From assembly GCA_910585605.1 (NCBI GenBank), contig CAJUFL010000042.1, positions 1 through 35,338 on the forward strand: a stretch of DNA of 35,338 nt, written 5' to 3'. Shown piece by piece: positions 14,113 to 22,090 of this stretch. Made by a program: the position numbers and the translations under genes. Each line of letters begins with the position of its first letter. Positions within the stretch are counted from its first letter, which is position 1. Under the pieces are notes generated by a model. It was not told the origin of the DNA. It saw only the letters and a program-made list of their open reading frames with translations, and searched no databases. This stretch comes from an uncultured Lachnospiraceae bacterium (lineage in GTDB: Bacteria; Bacillota; Clostridia; Lachnospirales; Lachnospiraceae).

Positions 14113-15492
14113 TCATGATGCTGTATAGCATTGCCTGTTGATACGGTATTGATAATCTGGTATATCATTTATTCCATCATTCAAAATTTTATTACCTAAA
14201 TATCTAAAACTTCCATCCTCAGAAAACCGGACTGTAAGCTCATGGGTTATCACTGCATCATTGCATAAGATCATCTGACACACCGCATCCACTGTCAAAA
14301 CAACTGTCCCATCCTCGTTTTCCTTAATATGTGTGACTTCCGGAAAAGATGTTCCAAAATAGGTAGGAGAATAATTAAAACAGCCTAACCGTTCCCATAC
14401 ATAAGTCTGTTTTTGTTCATCAAATACAGCATATGTTTGTATTTTCTCCCCTGTTATCGGAAGATACTCCATTATCAAACTTTCAAAGTCTTCCTTTGGT
14501 ATCCCATCGGGATATTTTTCAGGGTCAAATTTTTCCCCATATTTCATTGCATACAAATATTCATATAATCCATTATAATCTAAATCTTCCATATTTTCCG
14601 TATCCCAATTAGAACATAAAAGATTATTTCCCTGATAAGCTAATCCAAGTACGCACTTCTCGGACATTTCCCTGTTTTCATCTGTCATCGGCTTTATCCT
14701 AAGCATACAGCTTCCATCAACAATTTCCGTCACTTCCGGCGGCTCTGGTACACACAGCTCATAACAAAACCAGCCTTTCTCTGTATATTTCCATTCTTTA
14801 ATTCTGGTATAGGAATTATAAGTTATCTTCGGCTCATTTTCATCATCCCATACCGCCAAAACTCTTAATACATACATATCTGTCCCGTCATAAATAAATT
14901 TCATTCTCCCTATACCTCCCCCGGAATGCATTTCATATACGACTGCCGATCCGCTTACTCCCTCCATACATTTCTTAAGGAAATCGTCTACACGCTCAAA
15001 GTTTTCCATATTGGCGTATATTTCTGTCATTATAATTGGATTATTTGTTTTCTTTAATGTATTCTGCATTTCAGATACCACTTTATCAGAAAGAACAACA
15101 TTAATAGCATCACCTTTGTCTGCCTGTATATAAATTTCACGAATGCGCTCCATCATTTTTTTACAGTCATCTTCTGCCTCTTTCCCTTCACGGACATCTA
15201 TCGGAAGGCCATAGCCTTTTTCTATTTGCTCCGCTAAAGTTTTCTCTGATGCCGGCTCTTTTGCATTCTCAACAAGAAAAGAACGCTCATCTGATATTTG
15301 ATCCTTCTTTTCAAAGACGAACACAAATACACTTTGTGCCAGTATTACAGCCAAAATAATCGTCATCATGTTAATTACTGTCAATAAGAGATATTTTCTA
15401 TTCTTTCCGTCTTTATTCCCCAACGGTATCAAGGTATCCTTTAGGTTTTTCAAGCCAGCTTTCCAAAACCTGTTTATCTTTTTCAACCACAT
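14113..15492 (-). CDS. Unknown single-pass membrane protein of the Bla regulon
   Basis: I do not recognise this 459-residue protein. It has a basic cytoplasmic N-terminus (1-33), one membrane helix at about 34-57, and a roughly 400-residue outer part with about eleven cysteines. No beta-lactamase, transpeptidase or peptidase motif is visible. A strong GGGAGGGGAGG site eight bases before the ATG sits inside the end of the penicillin-binding protein gene, so the two genes overlap by 80 bases and are surely co-transcribed and probably coupled. It therefore should be induced with the transpeptidase. A partner, chaperone or wall-anchored helper is my inference. It differs from the BlaX protein known beside the C. 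difficile beta-lactamase as far as I can judge. Confidence 0.85.
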   Translation of the reverse strand: MWLKKINRFWKAGLKNLKDTLIPLGNKDGKNRKYLLLTVINMMTIILAVILAQSVFVFVFEKKDQISDERSFLVENAKEPASEKTLAEQIEKGYGLPIDVREGKEAEDDCKKMMERIREIYIQADKGDAINVVLSDKVVSEMQNTLKKTNNPIIMTEIYANMENFERVDDFLKKCMEGVSGSAVVYEMHSGGGIGRMKFIYDGTDMYVLRVLAVWDDENEPKITYNSYTRIKEWKYTEKGWFCYELCVPEPPEVTEIVDGSCMLRIKPMTDENREMSEKCVLGLAYQGNNLLCSNWDTENMEDLDYNGLYEYLYAMKYGEKFDPEKYPDGIPKEDFESLIMEYLPITGEKIQTYAVFDEQKQTYVWERLGCFNYSPTYFGTSFPEVTHIKENEDGTVVLTVDAVCQMILCNDAVITHELTVRFSEDGSFRYLGNKILNDGINDIPDYQYRINRQCYTAS

Positions 15493-17551
15493 AGCCGCTT
15501 CCTCCCCTCCCTTTCACATCCTCAACCATACTGACAATCAGGATTGGATTTTCCACTGTTTTTTCTGCTGTAAAAATGGCAAACCATCCAAGTTCCGTAC
15601 CGGAAGTATCCTCCTTAGATGCCTTGATTTCTGCCGTTCCGGTTTTTCCCGCCAGCACAATATCTTCCCGGTGTGCCGCATATCCGGTTCCATGAGAATC
15701 ATTTACCACCTTTTTAATCCCCTCTAATACCAGGTTCACATTATTTACTGAAAAAGCATTAGGAATCCAATACTTTGTTTCGGCTTCCCTATTATATATC
15801 AAAGACGGTTTTACCACGTTTCCTTCATTACAGAAAGCCGTATAAATACACGCCATATGCAATGGATTTACCAAAATCTGCCCCTGTCCATAGCCACTGT
15901 CTACCAGTTGTACTTCCGTTTCAATATTTTCCGTATTAGAATATTGCGACTGCGCCATCACAATTTCAAACGGTAAGTTTTCCCGAAAACCTAAACGCAG
16001 CAGAGCTTCCTTCATTTCTTCTGCACCGATTTTCAATGCTGCTTTTGCAAAATAAATATTATCAGAGTAAATCAATGCATTTTCCAAAACAACCGGATCA
16101 TAAGCATGGAGTGTTGTTACATGATACGAACCCCATGAAGCGTCCTTCTGCCAGCTTAACCCCACATTTCCATAATCTTCATTGGGATCAACAGCCCCTG
16201 ATTCCAAACCGATTGCCGCAGTAATTGGTTTAAATGTAGAACCGGGACACCACACCTGCCGGAAACGGTTATACATTGGTTTATTTTCATCTTCATTCAG
16301 CTCCTCCCATTTTTCACTGGATAATCCCATGATAAAATCATTGTTATCATAAGACGGTGTACTTACCAATGCCAATACTTCCCCTGTATATGGATTCATC
16401 GCTACAGAACAGCCTTTATCATTCTGAAATTGCTCATACAAATACCTTTGAAGTTCTGAATCTATCGTGAGTTTTATATCTTTTCCATCCTCGACCATGC
16501 AGCTGGCAAGCTCCTCTTTTTCATTTCCATCAGAATCTACAATATAAATCCGGCACCCGTTCTGTCCTTTTAATTCACTCTCGAATAATCCCTCTGCCCC
16601 ACTTCTTCCAATTACACTGTTTGCCGTATATCCTTCCCCGGCATGCTGTTCCAAATCCTCTGCCGTCACATTCTGAACATAACCAACCAAATGTGCCGCT
16701 GCATCCTTTAATGGATACGACCTTACTTCCGTATCAGAAATCATAACTCCCGGTATCTCTAACAGCTTCTGCTGCCTTTCATGCTCTTCCAAAATTTCCT
16801 CATCCGGTTTTAATGACCTCAGTTCTATTTCCTCAACTTTTTTCACTGTCTTAACCGGAACAAAAGAATCCTCTTTTACCCATTTTTCCGATAATTTCTT
16901 TTCTATTTCTTCTGGTTTCATACCCAATAAATCCGCAATCCGCTCTATGGAGTGATTCCCATTTTCTAATTTTCCCGGCACAATTCCCACAGAAGATGCA
17001 ACACCCTTTCCTGCAAGGATACATCCATTCCGGTCTAATATTTCTCCCCGTTTCGCCTGCGTCTCAGACACCCTCACTTTATCCTCTTTGGATAACCCCG
17101 GATAAATCAGGGAATCCGTCCATACCAGTTTGTAACCATCTTCTTTTTTTAGAAAATAGGCTTCATTCTCAAAACTAATACTTCCAGCAACTGTATCAAA
17201 GGCTGTCTGATATTGCACTATATTTTCATTGTACGAAAGAACCGTAACCGCCATTTTTTGTGCTTCCATGCCCTCATAAATAGCCGAATTGCGTTTCACA
17301 AAATCTTCCTCACTTATTTGTCCTGACGCTTCAACATCAATCATCTGATACATTTCCTCGTAATTCCGTTCTGAAATGTAACCCATATATGTAAGGAGCA
17401 ATTCATCCGGTTTGTTCAAATTTCTCTTTTCTTCAGCAAAAATCAATATATATGCTGCTATACCTAATGGAACTACTGCCAGAATACTTACAATAACCCC
17501 TAAGAGCTTTCTTGTTCTCTTTCTTCTGTGCCTGCTTTTCTTTTTCGCCAT
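15413..17551 (-). CDS. Class B penicillin-binding protein, PBP2a/PBP5-like (MecA_N type)
   Basis: A 712-residue cell-wall DD-transpeptidase. A basic N-terminus and one membrane helix (about 16-38) are followed by an NTF2-like MecA_N domain (about 45-155), a dimerisation domain (about 160-330) and the transpeptidase domain (about 355-700). Catalytic motifs are intact: S-T-F-K (438-441), S-D-N (496-498) and K-T-G-T (636-639). The NTF2-like domain marks subgroup B3, the low-affinity group of staphylococcal PBP2a, enterococcal PBP5 and B. subtilis PBP3. Two Bla boxes and a promoter lie upstream, so it should be made when BlaR1 senses a beta-lactam. Resistance itself cannot be read from sequence. 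Start: ATG with GGAGG nine bases upstream. Confidence 0.95.
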   Translation of the reverse strand: MAKKKSRHRRKRTRKLLGVIVSILAVVPLGIAAYILIFAEEKRNLNKPDELLLTYMGYISERNYEEMYQMIDVEASGQISEEDFVKRNSAIYEGMEAQKMAVTVLSYNENIVQYQTAFDTVAGSISFENEAYFLKKEDGYKLVWTDSLIYPGLSKEDKVRVSETQAKRGEILDRNGCILAGKGVASSVGIVPGKLENGNHSIERIADLLGMKPEEIEKKLSEKWVKEDSFVPVKTVKKVEEIELRSLKPDEEILEEHERQQKLLEIPGVMISDTEVRSYPLKDAAAHLVGYVQNVTAEDLEQHAGEGYTANSVIGRSGAEGLFESELKGQNGCRIYIVDSDGNEKEELASCMVEDGKDIKLTIDSELQRYLYEQFQNDKGCSVAMNPYTGEVLALVSTPSYDNNDFIMGLSSEKWEELNEDENKPMYNRFRQVWCPGSTFKPITAAIGLESGAVDPNEDYGNVGLSWQKDASWGSYHVTTLHAYDPVVLENALIYSDNIYFAKAALKIGAEEMKEALLRLGFRENLPFEIVMAQSQYSNTENIETEVQLVDSGYGQGQILVNPLHMACIYTAFCNEGNVVKPSLIYNREAETKYWIPNAFSVNNVNLVLEGIKKVVNDSHGTGYAAHREDIVLAGKTGTAEIKASKEDTSGTELGWFAIFTAEKTVENPILIVSMVEDVKGRGGSGYVVEKDKQVLESWLEKPKGYLDTVGE

Positions 17552-17603
17552 AACCTGTCCTCCAAATTAAACTAATAAGGATAAATATTTCTTTACCTTC
17601 AAA

Positions 17604-17682
17604 TATTACTCTTGTAAGATTAGAGGGTAAAAAATATATCCTCCCTAATCAAAATATTACACCTGTAAGATTTTTAAGTCAA
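17604..17682 (-). promoter_or_regulatory. Promoter with two Bla boxes ahead of the penicillin-binding protein gene
   Basis: On the minus strand, TTGACT (17677-17682) and TAATAT (17654-17659) are 17 bases apart. Bla box A (17655-17671, TATTACACCTGTAAGAT) fills the spacer between them. Bla box B (17603-17619, TATTACTCTTGTAAGAT) lies 52 bases away in the leader. Both share TATTAC-n5-GTAAGAT with the blaI box and have the same orientation. A stem GATTAG (17618-17623) with CTAATC (17645-17650) lies between the boxes. Confidence 0.85.
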
Positions 17683-17691
17683 GTAAAACAA

Positions 17692-17729
17692 AAAAGTTCT
17701 TTGAGTATCACTATCCCAAAAGAACTTTT
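17692..17729 (-). terminator. Rho-independent terminator of the fic gene, possibly bidirectional
   Basis: A perfect 11-bp stem, AAAAGTTCTTT with AAAGAACTTTT. On the minus strand it runs into TTTTTTGTTTT, so it ends the Fic transcript just before the penicillin-binding protein promoter. Confidence 0.8.
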
Positions 17730-17734
17730 CATAC

Positions 17735-18438
17735 CTAAATATTTTCAATCAACTTTTCAAAAAAATCATACACCATTTTCATCTGTACGCTTCTTAGCCC
17801 CATGAAATCCTCTATCGCAATCTCTTTATACAAAACTTTTTCATAAACCCAATAATTTCTTCATCATTATTGGTCTCATAAAATTCTATAAGCAGTCTCT
17901 TAAATTCCTCCAGCTTCTCAATCGGCACCTGGAATATGCCCACATTGTTCTCAATCAATACTTTATTTGCAATCAACTGTGCCACACGTTTATTCCCATC
18001 AATAAACATCTGTGTCCTTGCAACATAACAAAAATATTTCAACGCCTTCCATTCAACATCTTCTATTTTTTCAATTTCCTTCAAATTATCAATAATAACA
18101 CCTGTCTGTGGAATTTCCGGCTCCCATGCTGTACCGCCTATCTGTACAGGAATTGTCCTGATTTCTCCCGCATAATTGAATAATAACTCCCCAGCAATCT
18201 TATTGTATTCCCGTAAAATCATAAGACTGTTATCATAGTTAAGATTATCCAGCAAGAACTGCCATGCTCGTTTCATATTAACAATAAATAGAACCTCTTC
18301 CGTCTTTGTAGTCGTCGGTGCATTTGCTAATATCGCCTCTGTTTTCGGAAATGTCGTCCCCAGTCCTTCAAGATTCGCACTCTTCCAAATACTGTCCACC
18401 AAAAGTCTTTTTGCCATGTCTATAGCTGTATCCTGCAT
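17735..18438 (-). pseudogene. Fic-domain protein, frameshifted near its C-terminus
   Basis: Fic proteins transfer AMP or similar groups to target proteins. The intact frame (18438 to 17812, 208 residues) has the inhibitory motif S-A-N-L-E-G (20-25) and the Fic motif Q-M-F-I-D-G-N-K-R (143-151), where the usual catalytic His is Gln143. At a run of five T on the plus strand (17837-17841; A on the coding strand) the frame changes. The -1 frame continues with K-E-I-A-I-E-D-F-M-G-L-R and 20 more protein-like residues to a TAG at 17735. One extra A would restore a protein of about 233 residues. It may be a real mutation, a phase-variable tract or a base-calling error. The shortened 208-residue product could still fold. 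Confidence 0.7.
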
Positions 18439-18610
18439 TTATTCCCCACTTCCAATCTGATATGTATCTCAATATTGTTTCCACTATAGGCACACTATAA
18501 TCTCCTATATATGGACATATTATACAGGAAAAATATTCTTTTTCCAAGAATATATAATATTTTCCATATAGATTTCACACTGGTCTTTCATCAAACATCA
18601 ATCAACCCCA

Positions 18611-19078
18611 TCAATACCCCTTACACACATCAACCCACTCCATAAATCCTGAATATTCTTCCAGCTGGGAGATAGTCAGTTCAATCGCACTGTTGGAACT
18701 GCCACAGGCCGGAAAGACCGTATCAAAACGTTTTAACGATACATCCAAGTATACTTTTACGCCTTCATTCACTGCAAACGGGCACACCCCACCCACTGCA
18801 TGACCCACTAATGTTTCTGCTTCCTCTGGTGACAGCATTTTTGCTTTTGTGGAAAACCGTGCCTTATATTTAGGATTATCAATCTTTGTATCACCGGCAG
18901 CCACTATCAGGATTGCATGGTCATCCACCATAAAAGAAAGCGTCTTGGCTATCCTCTGGGGCTCACAGTGCAATGCCATTGCCGCTAACTCCACGGTTGC
19001 ACTGGACACTTCAAATTCCTGAATCTTATCTTCCATTCCGTATTTTCTAAAATAAGCTTTTACTCTTTCTATCGACAT
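18611..19078 (-). CDS. YbaK/EbsC-family aminoacyl-tRNA deacylase
   Basis: A 155-residue protein of the YbaK/ProX editing family, whose members hydrolyse mischarged tRNA such as Cys-tRNA(Pro) or Ala-tRNA(Pro). Family marks are Q-R-I-A-K-T-L-S-F (conserved Lys), I-L-I-V-A-A-G-D, the G-G-V-C-P-F segment and C-G-S-S-N-S-A-I-E-L. The ATG at 19078 has a perfect AGGAGG site; the upstream ATG at 19126 does not. It lies 65 bases after the FlaR-like kinase gene and is probably last in that transcript. The exact tRNA substrate is not clear. Confidence 0.9.
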   Translation of the reverse strand: MSIERVKAYFRKYGMEDKIQEFEVSSATVELAAMALHCEPQRIAKTLSFMVDDHAILIVAAGDTKIDNPKYKARFSTKAKMLSPEEAETLVGHAVGGVCPFAVNEGVKVYLDVSLKRFDTVFPACGSSNSAIELTISQLEEYSGFMEWVDVCKGY

Positions 19079-19143
19079 TATCTTCCTCCTACCATTGGTG
19101 TAAAAATTATTTATAAACCCTGCCAATTGCTATCTCTGTTTTG

Positions 19144-19665
19144 TCAGTCACACTTCCTGATCTTGTCGTTACCTTTTGTATATCCTTTCAAATAATCATC
19201 TGCCTCTTTTCTTGATCTGAAAATGACAATACGACGGTCTCTTTGATATTGCTCCAGCAATTCATATATGCACGGTAACTGGTCTTTTTGAAAATCCAGT
19301 ATCCACTGTCTGAATTCTTCATCCAGTTCTATTTCCAGCCACGGAAGATCCTCTCTTCTTTTTCCGATGCGCTCTTGTGCTCCTGACAGACAAATTTCCA
19401 ATGGATAATCCAGTAAAAATACCGTATCACATTCTTTCAAACGCATTTCCAGTGTACGCAGATAATTCCCGTCAATAATCCATTTCTCTTCTTTCATCAT
19501 CTCATTGAGCCGTACATCAAATTCTTCTCTGGAAATATTTGTCTGGTCTGGTTTGTGCCACAGCATATCCAGATAATATAACGGAAGTCCTGAAAATTCT
19601 CTCAGTTTCCTTGCAAACGTGCTTTTTCCCGCACCCGGGCATCCGATAACGATTACCTTTAACAT
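19144..19665 (-). CDS. FlaR-like adenylate-kinase-related P-loop protein
   Basis: A 173-residue P-loop kinase of the type annotated as DNA topology modulation protein FlaR. Walker A G-C-P-G-A-G-K-S-T starts near residue 8. The L-P-L-Y-Y-L-D-M-L-W-H-K-P substrate region, W-I-I-D-G-N-Y and D-T-V-F-L-L-D-Y-P are family marks. The topology role in the name is weakly supported; a nucleotide-kinase-like activity is more likely. The ATG at 19665 follows GGAG; it lies 16 bases after dus in the same transcript. Confidence 0.88.
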   Translation of the reverse strand: MLKVIVIGCPGAGKSTFARKLREFSGLPLYYLDMLWHKPDQTNISREEFDVRLNEMMKEEKWIIDGNYLRTLEMRLKECDTVFLLDYPLEICLSGAQERIGKRREDLPWLEIELDEEFRQWILDFQKDQLPCIYELLEQYQRDRRIVIFRSRKEADDYLKGYTKGNDKIRKCD

Positions 19666-19681
19666 ATTTTCTCCAATGCCA

Positions 19682-20635
19682 TTATTTTGAAAACTCACAA
19701 TCTTCGAACACTCTCTTTACTGCAACACTATAATCCTCTGGTCTGCCTGCCTTACGTATTTTCTTAAGCTCTTTTTCTGCATTCAAAAAATTTGATCCCA
19801 GATAGTACCAGACCTCCTTCATCTTAAACAGCACATCCTTCTCATTTCCCAATGCATCCCTGTATCCTGCATATAACCGGTCATGATATTCTTGCAGTTC
19901 CTCCTTCGATATTTGCTGACCCGTTACAATCTCCCGAACCAATCCCGGGTTTCCGATCACACCGCGGCCTAACATAATCCGGTCTACGGAAGGAAATCTT
20001 TTTATAAATCCTTCATAGTCCGCTTTCGTAAAGATATCACCGTTATAGCATACTGGATGAACACTCTGACTGAGAGCATCTGAAAACACCTCCAGATTGG
20101 GATGATTCCCATAGTAATCCTTTTGCAGCCTTGGATGAATGATAATCTCACTTAAAGGATACTGATTATATATCTTTAAAATATCCTCAAACTCCTCTGG
20201 AAATTCCAGACCAATCCTGGTTTTGACAGATACCCCCAGCGTGCTGTGTTCTGCCTCCAATGCCAGAAATATATCCTCAAAGAACCGGTCAAGCCTTCTG
20301 GTATCCGCCAGAAATCCGCTTCCCCGTGCCTTAGTCACCACCGTTGCAGCAGGACATCCCAGATTCAGATTTACCTCATGATATCCAAGTTCCATAAGCA
20401 TATGGCATGTGTCAATAAACTGTTCTGCATGATTCGTCATAATCTGGGGAACCACCAAAAGCCCGCGGTTATTCTCCGGTGCCACTTCTTTACGCTCTCT
20501 TGTTTTGAGAATTTTTTTCTGGGTTGGCACAATAAAAGGTGTAAAATATTTATGTATATTCCCAAACATGGCAGAATAAACATTGCGGTAAACCCAGCCT
20601 GTCACCTCCTGCATGGGAGCAAGATAAAACTGCAT
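19682..20635 (-). CDS. dus: tRNA-dihydrouridine synthase
   Basis: A 317-residue FMN enzyme that reduces uridines in the D-loop of tRNA. It begins with L-A-P-M-Q-E-V-T (the usual L-A-P-M-x-x-V-T) and has the catalytic loop N-L-G-C-P-A-A-T-V with Cys94, followed by the A-R-G-S-G-F-L-A segment. Later G-R-G-V-I-G-N-P matches the FMN-phosphate site. Its ATG overlaps the stop of the upstream proteolipid gene (TAATG), so the two are translationally coupled. The subfamily (DusA, B or C) is not certain. Confidence 0.95.
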   Translation of the reverse strand: MQFYLAPMQEVTGWVYRNVYSAMFGNIHKYFTPFIVPTQKKILKTRERKEVAPENNRGLLVVPQIMTNHAEQFIDTCHMLMELGYHEVNLNLGCPAATVVTKARGSGFLADTRRLDRFFEDIFLALEAEHSTLGVSVKTRIGLEFPEEFEDILKIYNQYPLSEIIIHPRLQKDYYGNHPNLEVFSDALSQSVHPVCYNGDIFTKADYEGFIKRFPSVDRIMLGRGVIGNPGLVREIVTGQQISKEELQEYHDRLYAGYRDALGNEKDVLFKMKEVWYYLGSNFLNAEKELKKIRKAGRPEDYSVAVKRVFEDCEFSK

Positions 20636-21111
20636 TATTTACCTCCCGCCATAAAACTGACCATATAAACAGCAAATGCAACCAGTCCCGGAATTTCTGC
20701 CACTGCCATACCGATCAGCGCCCTGCTAAGTCCCTGCTGTTTATCTGCACCCGCCGCATGTTTCATGTTTTTTGCACCGATAATCCCTTTCATGATACAG
20801 GATACTGCATTTGCCACACCCATCACAACAAACAGAAATACTTTCTCATTTAAAATCAGCTCTGTCGGAATCTTATCGGTCATAAGAATCAGAAGTACCT
20901 CAAGGATAACATACATAAAATTTGTGGCACAGACTGAGACAAAAAGCTTTCCTGAAATATATAAATCACCTGCATTCAGTCCTCCCTCTCTGCCTCTTTT
21001 TCCAGCTAATACAATACAGACAATAGAGACCAAAAAAGCTGCTATCGTCGGCAATGCCAAAACCAGCAGTCTGGTCACTGCTTCACTATTTTGCAATAAC
21101 TCGCTATTCAT
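20635..21111 (-). CDS. V-type ATPase proteolipid (K subunit)-like protein without partners
   Basis: A 158-residue membrane protein with four helices (about 14-36, 55-78, 90-113 and 130-154), the two-hairpin plan of V-type ATPase proteolipids. The fourth helix has A-L-I-G-M-A-V-A-E-I-P-G-L, with Glu139 placed like the ion-binding Glu of the Enterococcus hirae K subunit (also position 139, from memory). A second Glu (71) lies in helix two. No other ATPase subunit is nearby. It is coupled to dus by TAATG overlap. It may serve an ATPase encoded elsewhere or have another role. Confidence 0.75.
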   Translation of the reverse strand: MNSELLQNSEAVTRLLVLALPTIAAFLVSIVCIVLAGKRGREGGLNAGDLYISGKLFVSVCATNFMYVILEVLLILMTDKIPTELILNEKVFLFVVMGVANAVSCIMKGIIGAKNMKHAAGADKQQGLSRALIGMAVAEIPGLVAFAVYMVSFMAGGK

Positions 21112-21171
21112 CCGATTTCCTCCTTATCCTCATCTTACCACGGCTTACTCTGTCAGCCAGTCAATTTGGCA

Positions 21172-22062
21172 CTATCTGCACCGCTCTTTTTTAGCTATCG
21201 CCTTATTTAGTGCATTTAGTACTCTTTTTTTATCCATGCTCCACAGCGGTGCCACTAATGTCCTCTTATCTCCGTCTCCGGTCATTCTGTGAATCACCAT
21301 ATTCTCCGGCAAAAGTGCAAGGCAGTCCGCCACCAGATGCACATACTCTTCCATTTCCAGCACACGGAATTTCCCTCTCTCATAATCCTTTTCCAGATCA
21401 GTCCCTTTTATCACATGAAGCAGCTGTAATTTGATTCCGTCTGCACCGCTATTTCCCACATAGGATACGGTTTCCATCATTTCCTGTGGTGATTCTCCCG
21501 GAAGTCCCAGAATCACATGTGTGATCACCTGTACGCTAATATCTTTCAGCTTTTTTACCGCTTCGTCATAAACAGATAAAGGATATCCTCTTCTGATATA
21601 TTCCGCTGACTTCTCATGAATCGTCTGTAAGCCCAATTCCACCCATACCGGTTTTATCCGGTTCATCTCCTCAATGAGGGAAATCACATCCTCCGACAGG
21701 CAGTCCGGTCTGGTGGCAATGGAAAGTACTGCAATATCTGGATGGGATACCGCTTCTTCATACAGCTCCCGTAGCCTCTTTACAGGAGCATATGTATTGG
21801 TAAATGCCTGAAAATACGCAATATATCTGCCGTCTTTTATCTTGTTTTGCAGCCGCTCTTTTCCCTTTTCTATCTGGTTTGTGATAGAATCTGTTCTTTT
21901 CCCTGCAAATTCTCCGGAACCGGCACCGGAACAGAAAATGCACCCTCGTGTATCCAGGGTGCCATCTCTGTTTGGACAGGTAAAACCACCGTCCAGTGCA
22001 ATTTTATAAACCTTCGCTCCAAAAGTATCCTGCAAATATCGGTTTAACGAATAATACTCCAT
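21172..22062 (-). CDS. TIGR01212-family radical SAM protein (YtqA-like)
   Basis: A 296-residue radical SAM protein. The family's unusual cluster motif is present: Cys29 in G-G-F-T-C-P-N-R-D-G and Cys41 and Cys44 in R-G-C-I-F-C. Typical marks also include Y-F-Q-A-F-T-N-T-Y-A-P, V-W-V-E-L-G-L-Q-T and V-I-T-H-V-I-L-G-L-P-G-E. Relatives are implicated in tRNA or small-molecule modification, but a firm role is not known to me. It sits 28 bases after the chemotaxis gene and 60 before the proteolipid gene, in a run of same-strand genes that includes dus. A GGGATAAA site precedes ATG. Confidence 0.93.
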   Translation of the reverse strand: MEYYSLNRYLQDTFGAKVYKIALDGGFTCPNRDGTLDTRGCIFCSGAGSGEFAGKRTDSITNQIEKGKERLQNKIKDGRYIAYFQAFTNTYAPVKRLRELYEEAVSHPDIAVLSIATRPDCLSEDVISLIEEMNRIKPVWVELGLQTIHEKSAEYIRRGYPLSVYDEAVKKLKDISVQVITHVILGLPGESPQEMMETVSYVGNSGADGIKLQLLHVIKGTDLEKDYERGKFRVLEMEEYVHLVADCLALLPENMVIHRMTGDGDKRTLVAPLWSMDKKRVLNALNKAIAKKERCR

Positions 22063-22090
22063 TTTATCCCTTTTCTATCTGTACAAAAGT

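Noticed and set aside
20765..21292. A 175-codon plus-strand frame
   Set aside because: It runs antisense across the proteolipid gene and into the radical SAM gene, both well supported.
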